From positions 1 to 37,620 of IMG/VR virus record IMGVR_UViG_3300025886_000076: a DNA stretch of 37,620 bases. One strand, 5' to 3'. Within the stretch, counting starts at the first letter, position 1, and each line of letters opens with the position of its first letter. Positions 6,673-17,900 of the stretch are shown here, piece by piece. Under the pieces are notes generated by a model, which did not search any database, had not been told where the DNA came from, and saw nothing but the letters and a program-made list of their open reading frames with translations. This DNA comes from a virus. The position numbers and the translations under genes are program-made.

Positions 6673-7096
6673 ACAGCCAGACACCCGTGAACATACCCGC
6701 GATTAAGAGGGCGAAGAGGGCGACAGCGCATGTCATCTCTATTTTGTTTTGCAGTTCTTCTCGCCGTCGTTCTTCTTCTAGTTTTCTTTTCTTTTTAATC
6801 TCGCCCCTCACTTTAAGGAGAGCATCCCACGCATAAAATCCTCGGCTGGCGATCACAGCTTTCTTTAATTCTATTTCTAGGTCGTTGCATTTCTGCTGAG
6901 CTGCGTAAGTTTCAAGCGCCTCTTCGTTGACGGACTTGCCAGACCGCTTCCGCTTTTTTTTGTGACCATCCCTGACTTCGTCGATGGCCCCCCACATTTT
7001 TCCGATGTCGCCCATCATCGAATGGGCATCCTTGCCCAGTTTTACACCAGACTTAATCGCAGCGAACGCTGCGACTGCGACTGATATAGGCTCCAC
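6662..7096 (-). CDS. Membrane-anchored coiled-coil protein of the lysis region
   Basis: A 144-residue protein starting at GTG 7096 with AAGGG seven to eight bases upstream. The N-terminus is hydrophobic/alanine-rich (ISVAVAAFAAIKSGVKLG), the middle is highly basic (KKKRKRSGK), residues ~75-118 are a charged coiled coil rich in Lys/Glu/Arg, and residues ~120-143 form a membrane helix (CAVALFALLIAGMFTGVWLWL). It is the last gene of the late operon. Spanins carry a coiled coil and membrane anchor, but their anchor is N-terminal, so I do not call it one. Similar proteins occur in marine phages, function unknown as far as I know. Confidence 0.75.
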   Translation of the reverse strand: MEPISVAVAAFAAIKSGVKLGKDAHSMMGDIGKMWGAIDEVRDGHKKKRKRSGKSVNEEALETYAAQQKCNDLEIELKKAVIASRGFYAWDALLKVRGEIKKKRKLEEERRREELQNKIEMTCAVALFALLIAGMFTGVWLWLG

Positions 7097-7099
7097 GAC

Positions 7100-7297
7100 T
7101 TAGCCCTTATCGCGTATGTTGCGAGCTTGTATCTTGCGGATGATTGCCGCCGCTTCTTTGCTGACCGTCGAAGGTATCGGTTCAGTGGTCGTTCTTTTCT
7201 TTGACCATTCTTGCACACCCTTCATCCCGTTAAGGCGGTCCATTGTATTGGCGCTTACCTTCGGCACTTTAGCTTTCTTGGGTTGTTTATCTGTCAT
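7100..7297 (-). CDS. Small basic hypothetical protein
   Basis: A 65-residue, lysine/arginine-rich protein with AGGAG seven bases before its ATG, three bases from the next gene and one base after the amidase stop. It contains a short helical stretch at the end (SKEAAAIIRKIQARNI). No motif is recognisable. It could be a nucleic-acid-binding or lysis-accessory peptide; only the good ribosome site and tight operon packing support it as a gene. Confidence 0.65.
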   Translation of the reverse strand: MTDKQPKKAKVPKVSANTMDRLNGMKGVQEWSKKRTTTEPIPSTVSKEAAAIIRKIQARNIRDKG

Positions 7298-7298
7298 T

Positions 7299-7736
7299 TT
7301 ATTCTCCTATCAGCCAGTCTTCGACGTCGAAACAGGGACATGCCTTGTTCGACCATTCGTTATGCCCTGAGACAGTAGTGATCGTTGGATGTTTTTCCTT
7401 TAGGTCTGCGATTAAATTGCGCAGCGCGACGTCTTGCTCAGCAGTAAAGTTATCCTTGAAGATGTCGTGAGCCTCGCCGCCACGTCCCCCCAAAAGTGTC
7501 ACGCCAATAGAATGTTTGTTGCGACCACGGCAATGCGCTCCACTATGACCGATAGGCCGAGCTGACCCGACGTCGCCTTTACGATTGATGGCGAAATGGT
7601 ATCCACAATTTTTCCAGCCCCGGTCCTCCACATGCCAGCGCGTCAACTCTTTGACAGCGTCTTCGACTGGCTTGTCTTCATACCAAGACGGCCTAGTCGC
7701 AGTGCAGTGAATTATGATTTCAGTCAGCTTTCTCAT
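7299..7736 (-). CDS. N-acetylmuramoyl-L-alanine amidase, T7-lysozyme-like endolysin
   Basis: The 145-residue enzyme starts at the ATG at 7736, with AAGGAG seven bases upstream; a longer frame reading upstream from there has no such support. Residues 6-13 (EIIIHCTA) supply zinc ligand H10, GYHFAI holds Y46, SGHNEW gives H125, and KACPCFDV gives K131 and C133. These correspond to H17, Y46, H122, K128 and C130 of T7 gp3.5, and the length is nearly that of T7 lysozyme (151). It cuts the amide bond between muramic acid and L-alanine. T7 lysozyme also inhibits the phage RNA polymerase; whether this one does cannot be judged, as no polymerase gene is in the window. There is no signal peptide, so release would need a holin. 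Confidence 0.92.
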   Translation of the reverse strand: MRKLTEIIIHCTATRPSWYEDKPVEDAVKELTRWHVEDRGWKNCGYHFAINRKGDVGSARPIGHSGAHCRGRNKHSIGVTLLGGRGGEAHDIFKDNFTAEQDVALRNLIADLKEKHPTITTVSGHNEWSNKACPCFDVEDWLIGE

Positions 7737-7896
7737 TGGCCTGCTCCTTGATGTGCTTTCTTTGTCGCTCGATTTCTTCGCGTTGTTTTTCAAGTTCGAC
7801 AAATTGCTTGTCGATTTCATTAAGTTTGGGAAACTCCACGACATTGTCGTGCCAAACAGCCGTAAACTCCCCGTCATCCGACGTGTCATATGTCAT
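7720..7896 (-). CDS. Small coiled-coil protein overlapping the amidase
   Basis: A 58-residue protein starting at ATG 7896, which overlaps the upstream stop as ATGA. A longer frame from 7956 would read through the neighbouring gene and give an arginine-rich, unlikely start. The first 25 residues are beta-like (MTYDTSDDGEFTAVWHDNVVEF); residues ~28-58 are a strong coiled coil (VELEKQREEIERQRKHIKEQ). Its 3' end overlaps the amidase start by 17 bases and carries that gene's ribosome site, so the two are coupled. Function unknown. Confidence 0.68.
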   Translation of the reverse strand: MTYDTSDDGEFTAVWHDNVVEFPKLNEIDKQFVELEKQREEIERQRKHIKEQANEKAD

Positions 7897-8123
7897 ACCT
7901 TTTCGCCGTCGCAGACTACGTCTGCGTTTGTTTCGATCCACACCTTTGCTCCGCACGACAACGGTTTGTCGGGCGAGTACACAACTTTGCTTGGCCCTGT
8001 TATCTCTACTTCGTAGGCTTTAGTGTTGGCCTTGTAGGTCTTCACCGTCAGCGGCGGTTGCTGCTCTGACTGCTTAGAGTTGGCCCGAATAATGTGCATG
8101 TTGACGTGGATTTTTTTCTTCAT
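7893..8123 (-). CDS. Conserved small phage protein, function unknown
   Basis: A 76-residue protein overlapping its neighbours by four bases on each side. The pattern KIHVNMHIIRAN at the N-terminus, an ITGPSKVVYSPDKPLSCGAKVWIET core and a beta-rich character are ones I associate with a small protein widespread in marine phages, where no function is established that I know of. It looks like a compact beta barrel with no membrane segment. A capsid-decoration or regulatory role would be speculation. Confidence 0.75.
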   Translation of the reverse strand: MKKKIHVNMHIIRANSKQSEQQPPLTVKTYKANTKAYEVEITGPSKVVYSPDKPLSCGAKVWIETNADVVCDGEKV

Positions 8124-8509
8124 TTGCGATTACCGAAGTATTGTGTCGCACCACGGATACCGAAGCTGGCTGCGACTACGCATCCCCAAGTATATATGAA
8201 CCAGTCGGGGGCTTGCTCTAGTGCAGCGAAGCCATCGAAGACTATGTCTCTCCCAGTCTCCCCAGTGAAGCATACTATAATTGGAAGGCTCATCAGGATT
8301 GTAATATACTCATCCTTCCACGAAGACTTTGAGCCTTCGGCCATGATCTTTTCCCAGTTCGCTTCAGACTGAGCTTGCGACATAAGTATCTGCGACTTGG
8401 CTTCTGCCTCTGAGACTTTCATCTTAGTCTCTGCCGCCTTAGTCTCGACCTTGCCTTGCAGCCATGTGCCAGCCAAGTTAGCCAGTGGGCCAATGAGTGC
8501 TTGGATCAT
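8120..8509 (-). CDS. Membrane protein, holin candidate
   Basis: A 129-residue protein starting at ATG 8509 with AGGAGG nine bases upstream and an ATGA overlap with the previous gene. Residues ~1-15 are mildly hydrophobic, ~20-55 are a charged alanine-rich helix (KVETKAAETKMKVSEAEAKSQIL), then WKDEYITI leads into one membrane segment (~68-83, ITILMSLPIIVCF) and a second (~105-120, WFIYTWGCVVAASFG). Two membrane helices next to an endolysin fit a holin or a virion membrane protein. Which of the small membrane proteins is the true holin cannot be decided from sequence. Confidence 0.72.
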   Translation of the reverse strand: MIQALIGPLANLAGTWLQGKVETKAAETKMKVSEAEAKSQILMSQAQSEANWEKIMAEGSKSSWKDEYITILMSLPIIVCFTGETGRDIVFDGFAALEQAPDWFIYTWGCVVAASFGIRGATQYFGNRK

Positions 8510-8724
8510 CGCTCCTTACCTCCTGCCACGAAGTAGCTGGCAACCAGCCCAGACAGAGCAAGAAACTGAGCCATCAAAATACTCTCGGCAGCTTCCATGC
8601 GGGTTGGGTCATAGATGGTTGCGGCTGTCACGCACAGCATCATGCCCAAGCTACACCAGCACATATGTCGACGGTTAGCTTGGTAAGTCTTGAAGTCGAT
8701 GTGTTCACGTTCTTCCTGTGTCAT
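8506..8724 (-). CDS. Small two-helix membrane protein, alternative holin candidate
   Basis: A 72-residue protein overlapping both neighbours by four bases, with AAGGA eight bases before the ATG. A charged N-terminus (TQEEREHIDFKTYQANRRH) is followed by two membrane helices, ~21-38 (MCWCSLGMMLCVTAATIY) and ~48-67 (ESILMAQFLALSGLVASYF), and a short charged end (GGKER). Size and topology match class II holins. Its position directly next to the other holin candidate suggests a holin/antiholin pair, but this is inference. Confidence 0.72.
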   Translation of the reverse strand: MTQEEREHIDFKTYQANRRHMCWCSLGMMLCVTAATIYDPTRMEAAESILMAQFLALSGLVASYFVAGGKER

Positions 8725-8978
8725 TCTTCAAATCCTTCTTTTAAACCTTCCATGATCTCTTTGACCGTTGGACGGCGCTTGGTGTTGGGCGAGTAACGAC
8801 ACTGAAACGACTTGGGACACTCAGTGTAGCTGAACGACGGGTAGTGATACGCCGTCGTTCGGTTTGGACCGAGATAGATGCACACCATCTCGCCCGAAAT
8901 TTTTGTGCGCTTGGCCAGTTGGCAAGTGACATAGTCTGGGGTGGCCAGACCCGCGACTAGGAGTGCTGCAACCCACAT
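8721..8978 (-). CDS. Small secreted cysteine-containing protein
   Basis: An 85-residue protein whose first ~14 residues (MWVAALLVAGLATP) form a signal-peptide-like or membrane segment. The mature part has four cysteines (residues 19, 33, 54 and 60, counted roughly) that could form disulfides in the periplasm, and ends with an acidic helix (KEIMEGLKEGFEE). The start overlaps the stop of the giant virion gene by one base (TGATG) and the stop overlaps the next start as ATGA. The ribosome site is weak, so coupling is likely. I recognise it only as a marine-phage type protein of unknown role; a spanin-like or envelope-interacting function is possible. Confidence 0.7.
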   Translation of the reverse strand: MWVAALLVAGLATPDYVTCQLAKRTKISGEMVCIYLGPNRTTAYHYPSFSYTECPKSFQCRYSPNTKRRPTVKEIMEGLKEGFEE

Positions 8979-11900
8979 CAGTCAAATTTCCCCCCGAACT
9001 CTGCTGAGTTGAAGTCACTAGAGAAACCACCTTCGAACTTGCCCTTCTTTTTAGAGCCTTTCTTCGCAGCTTCGCCTGCCATAGTGTCGGTTGCGCTTTC
9101 CTTAAATGCAGCTACGCCACCCCCCACAGGTATGCGGCCAAAGATAGACCGATACATTGTGCGTTGCTTGGCGTTGCCGCCGTCTTCGTCGCCAAAGGCT
9201 GCATCACTTACACCCGCTACGACGTTGACACCGTCGAAGAATGTGCTGACGGCTGGACCACCGACTAGAGACGCCTGTCGAACTGAACCATACGCACCGT
9301 TGTCGAGCTGAGAAGCACTGTTATATAGCAGCTCTCCGAACAAGCCGAGGCCACCCAAGGCCAGTAGCCCTTCCCAGTATGTTTGGACTACCCGATCAGT
9401 CATGCTTTCGTCTGTCGCACCAAGCATTTTTGCAATGGGCCACAGAGGGTTCATTCCTTTCTTCGAAGCGTAGCGCATCCGTAGGGCCATAGAGGTTTCG
9501 TCTTCACCACCACGAGCTTGCACCACGTCTTTGGCCATCACGGAAACCATGCCCATACCCACGCCAGCGGTCATTAAATAGACGGCTGGTTTGACGTTGC
9601 CTTGCTTAGCTTCACTGGCAATGTAACCACCCAAGCGGGACATCATTAGTGGGAAAGACTTGAGCTGCCAGATCATCGACTGCCAAGGGTTTTGCATGGG
9701 TAGCGGCGTGTCGTTCGGGTTCGGCATAAACACGCTTTCGTTTGTAAAACGTATCATCGACATCTGCACTTGCTTAGCAATCCGCTCGTCGGCTGGCGGC
9801 AAGTCGTCAAGACGCATCGCGCCATACGCAAGGAAGTCGTACTCTGCGCCGTCACCCGTCAAACCGTACCGCTTCAAGTACCGGACTGATGTCTGGTAAG
9901 CCCTGCTGTTAGACTGGCCGTTAGCACGCATAGAAAGTGCGCGACTTATCTCAGTCTTAAAGCTCTCAAAGCCTACCATTGCGGAGACTTCGCGGTTGAA
10001 GTTTGTCCAAGCGGTCAAGCCAGTCAGGTTAAAGAACGAGTTAGTAAACTTTTGATTGCCTTGCCCTGTCTGCTGTACTGCCCTGTCGTGCATAAGGTTT
10101 TCAATCCCGACGCCGATGTTGCGTGCAGCGTCACGGTAGGCTGGGTCTTTTTTGATGAAGCCCCTCCACGCTTGAGTGAACGCACCCATGTCCCCACTGC
10201 GAATGAGTGGCAGCACCATGTCAGGCATAGATGTCAGGGTGGTAAAGCCAAGCAACGACACAGCGTTAAAGGCCTTCATGTTGCGGCTCACGACGTAGCG
10301 CAATTCACTGCCATCGCCGCCATCTATTGAACGCTTGTTTAGCACGTTCATCATGTCGCGCATCTTGCCTTCGTTTTGATGGTTTAACCGATTGGCTTTT
10401 GGGTAATCGACCAGCGCGTTGACGATAGCATCCACCCTTATATTGTACTGAACGTCGCTACGGTCCTGTCCCTCGGCGGCATTGATAAGCATGGCCTTCG
10501 CACGCTGCTTACCTTGCTTGCGGCTATCTGCTGTGTCACCTAGCTCACGCTCAACAGCCACCAGCAGTTCTTTTAGTTCGTCTGCTCTACCCTTGACGGG
10601 AGGTACGGACACTTTGTCAATTTGGAGTGGGCCTTCCTTTGTGCCACCATACGCCGACGTGTGCTTTGTGGATCGAAGTATTTCGACTGCACGGTCAAGC
10701 GCATTGCCCTTACCGCTTAATGTTGTACCCCTCGCCACGTCGAGGTAAGTGTCAAAGCCGTGAAGGTTTAGTCCAAACTCTTCGGTGAGCAGGCGCTTGC
10801 GCACTGTCCTGTCAAAATACTTGGACATGATACCTTGAAGGTCAGTCACTAGAAAATTCTCTAGTTCAGGCATGTCTGCTGGCTGAAGCTGCAACACGCG
10901 AGGCGCAAAGACGTCACCAAAGGCTCGCTGAACATGCTCGTCTACTGATGGGTCATGCCCCTTAGTTAAGCGGAAGCTCACGTTCTCAGCAATTTCGCTT
11001 AGCTCGTCCATCGACTTGCGATTTTGCCCTAAGTAATCTGGCGCGTCTTGCTCGCGCTTCATCATGTCGACGAGTGCTTTCTTAAACCGCTTTGGGTTAG
11101 CAAGAATGGCCTCTCCATCCCAGACCTGTGGGATGTAGAAGTCTGAACCTAAAGCCCGTGCGTCACCCACGGCAATTCCTAGCGCACGCATTTTTTGCAG
11201 CTCAGCGTCAAACGTCTTGCCGATTTTCAAAGCTAATTCTTTTTCGGCAGGGTTTAGTTCTTCGACTGCTCCACGACCTCGACGTAGTGCGGCTATAATG
11301 CGCTTGTGGCTCTCTGGTTGCTTCGGGTCTTTAAGCATTAAGCCACGGTTCCGGTTGGCCCACTTGCCAATTCGACCCCCAGCGTCAGGCAGTTTTTCTA
11401 ACTCACGAAACAGGTTGTTGATTGTGTTGTTAAGTGTTGCGTCGTGCGCTTCGTAGAAACCCGTCCCTTCGGTAGGCTTGATCTTATCAGCGTACCAGTT
11501 CGCTCCAATGTTGCGGAAGTGTGCTGAGTTCTCTGCGAAGAAATTTCGCACCGAAGAAAACTTGCTAACCTTCTGAACATCATCATCTGACAAGTCTTGC
11601 TTCTTAAACATCTTGCCTAAAGTGTTGGTCAAAGGGACAGGCAGCTCTAGGTGCTGCGCCTCTTCGATTAAGTTAGCGAAACGGCCATTAGCAAGCTCGC
11701 CATTTGTGACCGCCATTTCCTCTGCAAGTAAGCCGCCTATTTTTCTTGAGGTGTCTAGGCTAGGTAGCGTTGAGTACCCTGCGTCGACTTCTGTAAAGCC
11801 TCCTTCAGCGCGTTTGACCGCCGAGCTGTTAAACACAACGTCGCCTATGTCTGTAGTCAAAGCATCGTAACCTTGACGCTCTATGAAGCTGCTGAATAAA

Positions 11901-14900
11901 CTCCGCGCTGCGTCTCCGTCCCCCGCCAGATCGTTCCTAACCATTATTCCGCTATCGGCAGTGAGCTTTTCGTGTAGCTGCTTGCCTGATATTACGTCGG
12001 GCAGACCGTCCATTAGCTGCTGAACGGCTTGAAAGTTTAACACGTTTTCGTCGACCATTCTTCTTACGAGGAAGGCGATGCCATCTTGTGCGTCTGCTCT
12101 TAAAGAGTAGTTGGATGTACTGGTTAAATCGAAGGGGTTTGAAATCCGTGCGAACACTGGCAGCACCACAGGCTCAACCATACTTGGGACTAATTCGTTT
12201 AAGTGCGCCCAGTGTGTTTTAGTCTGTGCCATCAAGTGTTTTAGCTCGTGGTTTACGACACCGTTTTGGTCTTGGCTCCTGTTCATCAGGTCCAACATGC
12301 GCTCACGGTAATTTATAATGGCATCCACTGACGCCATACCGCTTTCAGTGTCGAGCTTCGACAAGCCAGCGGCTTCGATCTTGGCTGTTGCCTCGTCTAA
12401 GAAGACGCCAGCGTTGTATTCGTCATCAGCTTCAGCCGCTCGACTTGTGTAAACGCCGTCGCCATATGGACCGTTGCGAGTAACCGTGACGCCGTTCACT
12501 TCGACATCAGGAGACTTATTAAACCGAAGGTGCGCAGCCATGTTGTCGAACGGTGACACCCCCAGGAATGTTCGGACGGTAGATTGCACCTTTTCGCTCA
12601 TGCCTGAGACAAGTTCTCTTGCGTATCGGTTGGCCACAACTGGGGGGACGTTCCCGTCTCCCGCTTTGACAGCCATTAGCACGGGAGCCTTTATTATCCG
12701 CGCTTCCTCTTTTGTTGGAAGCAGAAGGAACACGTTAGGTTCACCGCCATCCCAAAAATTTCTTTCCTCGGCCTTAGTGTTCAAGTCGCCCATCTCGCGT
12801 GTCGCTTGGATTTCGTCTTTGGGGAACGCAAACAAGTCTTGCTTAATGGTGTTGATTGTAGCCTCTATGTCTTCCATTGCTTTTTTAACAAGCTGTGGGT
12901 CTGCCACGGCTAGTTCTTTAAACTCGTCTGGAAACTTTGGGTTACTAATGTTTTCTCTAAGGATCATTTCAGACGACCTGACGTCGATTTCTTTACCCAT
13001 AGCTAGTCGGCGCATTGCGTATGTAACGTACACCTCGACGTTGTCGCCGGGCATATCCCACATTACACGAGACGCTTTTTCTATCACGTCTTTATGCTTG
13101 TCGAGCAACATTCGGTAGCCCATCATATACAGTCTAGGCATCAGGTCAGAGTACAGATTTTTTGACAGGTATTCTCCCCGTGCGTCGAGGCCTTTGGCGC
13201 TATTGTCAGAAGACTTTCGTGCGTCGTTCAAGCGTACAATTTGAGTGGCTATACTACGCAGCTCTTTGCGCACGCCTTTAAACAGGTCACTGTCCGTATC
13301 CAGAGCAGTTTCAAATTCTGCGGTTGCGTCAGCATCAGGGTCGCCTTTGCCCGTAATCACATAAGCGTCGTATTCAGAAAAACTTTCTTTTGCGTTTGTA
13401 CTTGTGCGTTTTTGTTCATCAACGCCGCGCAGACCTAGCTTAAATAGCTTGTCGTACAGATCGCCCATCACTTCCTGAACTTCAAATTTGCGATGTGTCA
13501 GCAGCCCCTTCGTAACTAATGCAGACGGGGGCATGTCGCCGTCCACAGGCTTAACCTTGGGAAGGCCACGGTGCGCTATTCCCATATTAGCTGGCTCGTG
13601 CTTCCAACGCAGCGCAATTTGTATCCAGACAGGTTGCCCTAACTGCGTAGCCTTGTCAGCCAATGACCGTAGTACGTCGCGCTTGTCGCCAGCCCTCAGT
13701 ATTGAAGTAAGGATTTCCTTGCCGCCCGGAAGATCGACGGCCTCTGCAAACAACTCTGCCATTGTAGGCACTGTGCTAAGATCAGCCTTCGCCCCTAAAG
13801 CGTTCATAGCTTTCACGACGTCAGCAATGTTCCCTTTTTCTAAAACGGTGCGCTCTAATTTTTCGTATGGAGTGACGGGGACAGCCTCTTCGTCTACCAT
13901 TCTCGCCAGAACTTCAGGAGGAACGGAAGACAAGTCTTTGGACGCTTCGTCGAAGTCGGCTATTATCTTTTGCAGCGCGTTCATTTTACTAATGCGTGCG
14001 GCTGCGTTCAGCGCGGCTAGTTTCTTAAATTTTTCAGAATTTTTATTTGGCTTCCTTGCCACGGTTGCGCCCGTGTCCAGAACTGCCGCGAACTGACCAG
14101 TGTCGTCACGAGGCATATTCCTATTAAACGACTTGAGCATTTCCTTTACCATAGCGTCGATGCTGTTGTTCATGTCAGTCGCCAGCATGTCCAAGTGCTG
14201 AACAATCTTGTCGTCCAACCCGTCGTATGCGCTGTCCTGACGGATTTTCATTTCAGTGGCTTCGCCTACTGTGCCGCCACCTTCTATGAGCTTTAGAATT
14301 TCTGCGTTGCCAGTGTCGGTTTCTTCGACGTCTTTATTAAAAGACCGCTTAGTTGCCCTCAGTGTGGCTAAGAACTCGTGGATGGCATACTGCGCTTTCA
14401 TCACGCTATTTAGAGCAGGCTTGCCGTCGAACATCGTGACGCGAGCATTGCCGCTACCCTCTTGCGCAGGGTTGTAATAGTGCCGACCCTCGCCTTGCTT
14501 GCCACCAAACATTCCGTAGATTTTCTTGCCGACTGCCTCTAAGTCTGTGGCAAACGACAGGCTGTCGTCGAGGCTCCCCGGAGTACGCATTTTTGCGCCT
14601 GTCAGCTTTAGTCGCTCTGTGTCCAGTACCGCAATCTTGCCGCCAATAAAGGCAGCGGGTGACTGCGCCTTACCTTGTGCCGACGCTTTACCATACTTCT
14701 GGCCCATCGCTTGAAGGTGTGCGAAGCGACTTAGTCCGACGTTCATTCTGCCAGTTACGGGATCAGGCTTGAGGACGGGCATGTACTGTTGAAAGATAGG
14801 GACTAAGTCGGCGTCTATTTCAACTCTTGGCGCACCTTCTCGACCAAGCAAATTGTTTAGAAGTGTCGCGCCAAGCTGAGAGATTTTCTGCCACAAAGAT

Positions 14901-17900
14901 ATGTTGTTTACTTGCCCGTTCGTCGTAACCCAAGTCACAAACTGGTTTGCAAAATACTCAGCAGGGGACGCCATAGAATTAGACATGAGCTGCGGATCGA
15001 CTGAGCCATTTACCAGTAGGTCTAAATCAAGCGTGCCTTCGTCCTCGGCGCTCTTGTAAAACTTGTTCATCGCATCCCAAAAAATTGTTTTGTCTTTTTC
15101 GGACAGGACGTTGGCGTATAACCAGTGCGCCGTTTCGTGGATGATGGATACTGTTACGGGCTGAACTCTGTCGTCGCCAGATTTGATCTGAGCTTCGTCG
15201 AGGGTTATTCTATTCCGATCTTTCTTCCCAAACTTCACACCATTTACAGTCGTATAAGACGGAGCGAACTGGTTCTTTTCGCCCACTTCAATCAAAGGCG
15301 CTTTGCCTGTGAAGTTATACAAGTTTTCAAGGAATGTGACCGACGCCGCCAAGTCGTCTGGCGCGTGTTCTGACAAAATGTTTTTAAGCTGGCTTGTCGT
15401 ATTACGAATGTGGTCTGCGGTGTCTCTCTTGATCCCAGTTGGGACTGAAGAGTTTAGCAAAGCGCCTGCCGCTGCTCTCAGGTTTAGGAACTGTTTGAAG
15501 TTCTCAAGGGTAGATAGCTTAGACCAGTTCACATTTTCCAGATTAAAGACCAAGTTGTTTAGCTCGCCCACACTTCTTAGTGCGTTTGGAGCCATCGCTT
15601 TCAGGGTAGCTATGTGCGCTTCAGCGCCCTTAACTTCGTTCCCTGCTACCTTGTCTAAGTCGACAGCCGCTTGCTGTTTCTTTGTGCTTTTAGTAGCTGC
15701 TGTGGGTACGATAGCGCCCCTCGCTGCGTCGGCTGCGTCTGCCTCTGCTACGGAAACCCACTCTAACTTTCCACCTACTAACTTGTGGAAATTCTGGTTG
15801 GGGTCCATTGGCCGAAAAGTGTCGATCCGTTGCTGTGCTGCGCTAACGCCTTCGGTAGCTATGTCTACGTGTCCAACAATAAATTTAATGTTGCGACTTT
15901 TCTTCAGCATTTCTCCAAGGTTTTGCGGCTTGCTCTCGCTAGTCCCGCGCACCGTGCCAACGTACTTACCACTGGTAAATTGCAGTGCGAGCTTTTTGCC
16001 TACAGGTATTTGTGTCCCGTAATACTCGCCATTGTGAGTAAAGATGTCAGCAGGGTCGACGGGCTTCGACGGGTTGTCGAGCGGCGTAACGCCCTTTTTA
16101 CTTGGGTCGACGGGCGTTGTTACGGCGTTCGGATCAGAGTAAGTCTGCGACGTATTGGTTTTTGTTGGGTAGCTTAGACCCTCTTGGCCGAGCTTGCGCT
16201 TGTACTTTTCGGGCTGTGCGTCTGCGACTTTGTTAAAGCTCGCACGGAACATAGGAAGCAAGTCGTCGATCAGAGCCAGTCTGTTTGCGTACACGCGAAG
16301 ATCGCCGCCAGAAGATTTCTGGAACGTGACCTTGCCGTCTGACATTGTTTCCACTCGGCCAAGAGTGAAGCCTTCAAACTTGATGGCTGTAACGCCTTTG
16401 CCCATATCGACGTATTGCAAGTCGTTGAACATGTCGATTTCTATGCCGTCTATGACGCGCATGTATGGCGCTCTGCCAGTTGCCGTATGAGGCTGAGACG
16501 TAGGCGTTGTGGCTGGGCCTGTCTTAGCTTGGTACTCGCCTTGGATTTCCGCAACGCGAGCCTCTAGCCAAGCGTTGTCAAAACCAAACTGGCGCTTTAT
16601 TTTTAATGCGTCTGCAATATCATTTTGCATGTCCGACGATGCGCCTTGCTCATTCATAATCTCGTCGGCTTTTTTATTCACTGCGCTTTTAACTTCAGGC
16701 GTGTACTCAAACCCACCCAGTAAAGCGTAGTCTTCGGCGGTCAGCTCAGAGCCACTGCCAGTCCTGTTGTTTAGTGCGGCTGCGACTGCATTGTTGAACG
16801 CTTGCGTCTCGGCGGTGTCTGTCACGCCAACAGGATTGTTGGGATCACCTTCCCCAAAGATTTCGTCGTACTCACTGCCGTCACGTCGAGCGTTGTATGC
16901 GGCTTCCTGCGCTGCGTCTCTGGTAGCTTGATCGCCTTCCTGTTTAGCGCGAGCGGCTTCAATTTTTTTACCTTTTGCGAGCTTACGACTTGGCGCTTCA
17001 ATTATTTTTGCGGCAGCGTTGGGGTCTATATTGCCGTTATTGTCTTTCAGGCCTTGGATTGTTCTGCCTAAAATTGTGAGTTGCTTTTTGAAAGCCAACA
17101 GGTCGGCTTCGTCCATCGCAACACGGTCCCCTTGGCGCACCATCTTGCCGTCTACTTTGATTAGCTTGCCGTATAGCGCGTCTGCAATTTTATTTTTTAA
17201 TGTGTTGTATTCTGTCTGTAGGTTTACCAAGCCGATTTTCTTTGCCACATCCACTTGAGCGTCGGCCTTGGCTTCTTTGTCAGTTGATTTGTTCAGGTCG
17301 GTAACAATATTTTTTAATGCTCTGGCCATAGCCGCTGCGTCACTGACTGGCTCAGTGGTGTATTCTTTACGCCCGTTGGCAATGTCTACTCTTGCTTGTT
17401 CGATCTGAGATACGTCGACTAATGAGATAGATTTTTGACTGATGATCTGTTTGCCGTCGACGGTTTCGGGGAATTTTACCTCAAATGTGGCAATGCGCAG
17501 CTCGCTGTACTTCGCATTTAGCGCGTCTTTCGCTTTCTGTACTTTCACTGGGTCGGCTTCAGCGTCGGGGTTCTTATCTGTCGCCTTGGGGTTTTCTGCG
17601 CTGTTCAGTGCGCGTGCTAATTTCTCCAATTCTTTCCGCGCTTTTGTGCGAGGCTCTGTCAACGGCAGTTGACGCTTGGCTTTAATTTCGTTTCTGACAA
17701 TGCGACCTGTGCCAGCTTCGGTGGCGGCTGACAAAATCTGACCAAGAGCTGTAGTCTGGGCGTCTAGCGTAATCTTATTACCAGTCTGGGCGTCGCGGTA
17801 AGTTTTCTTAGTGTAGACACCCCCACCTCTGCTAGTTCCAAACACTGCTGACATCTGGCCTTGAGTAATGCCAGTGCCTTCTAATGTTTTGCCGTAGTAT

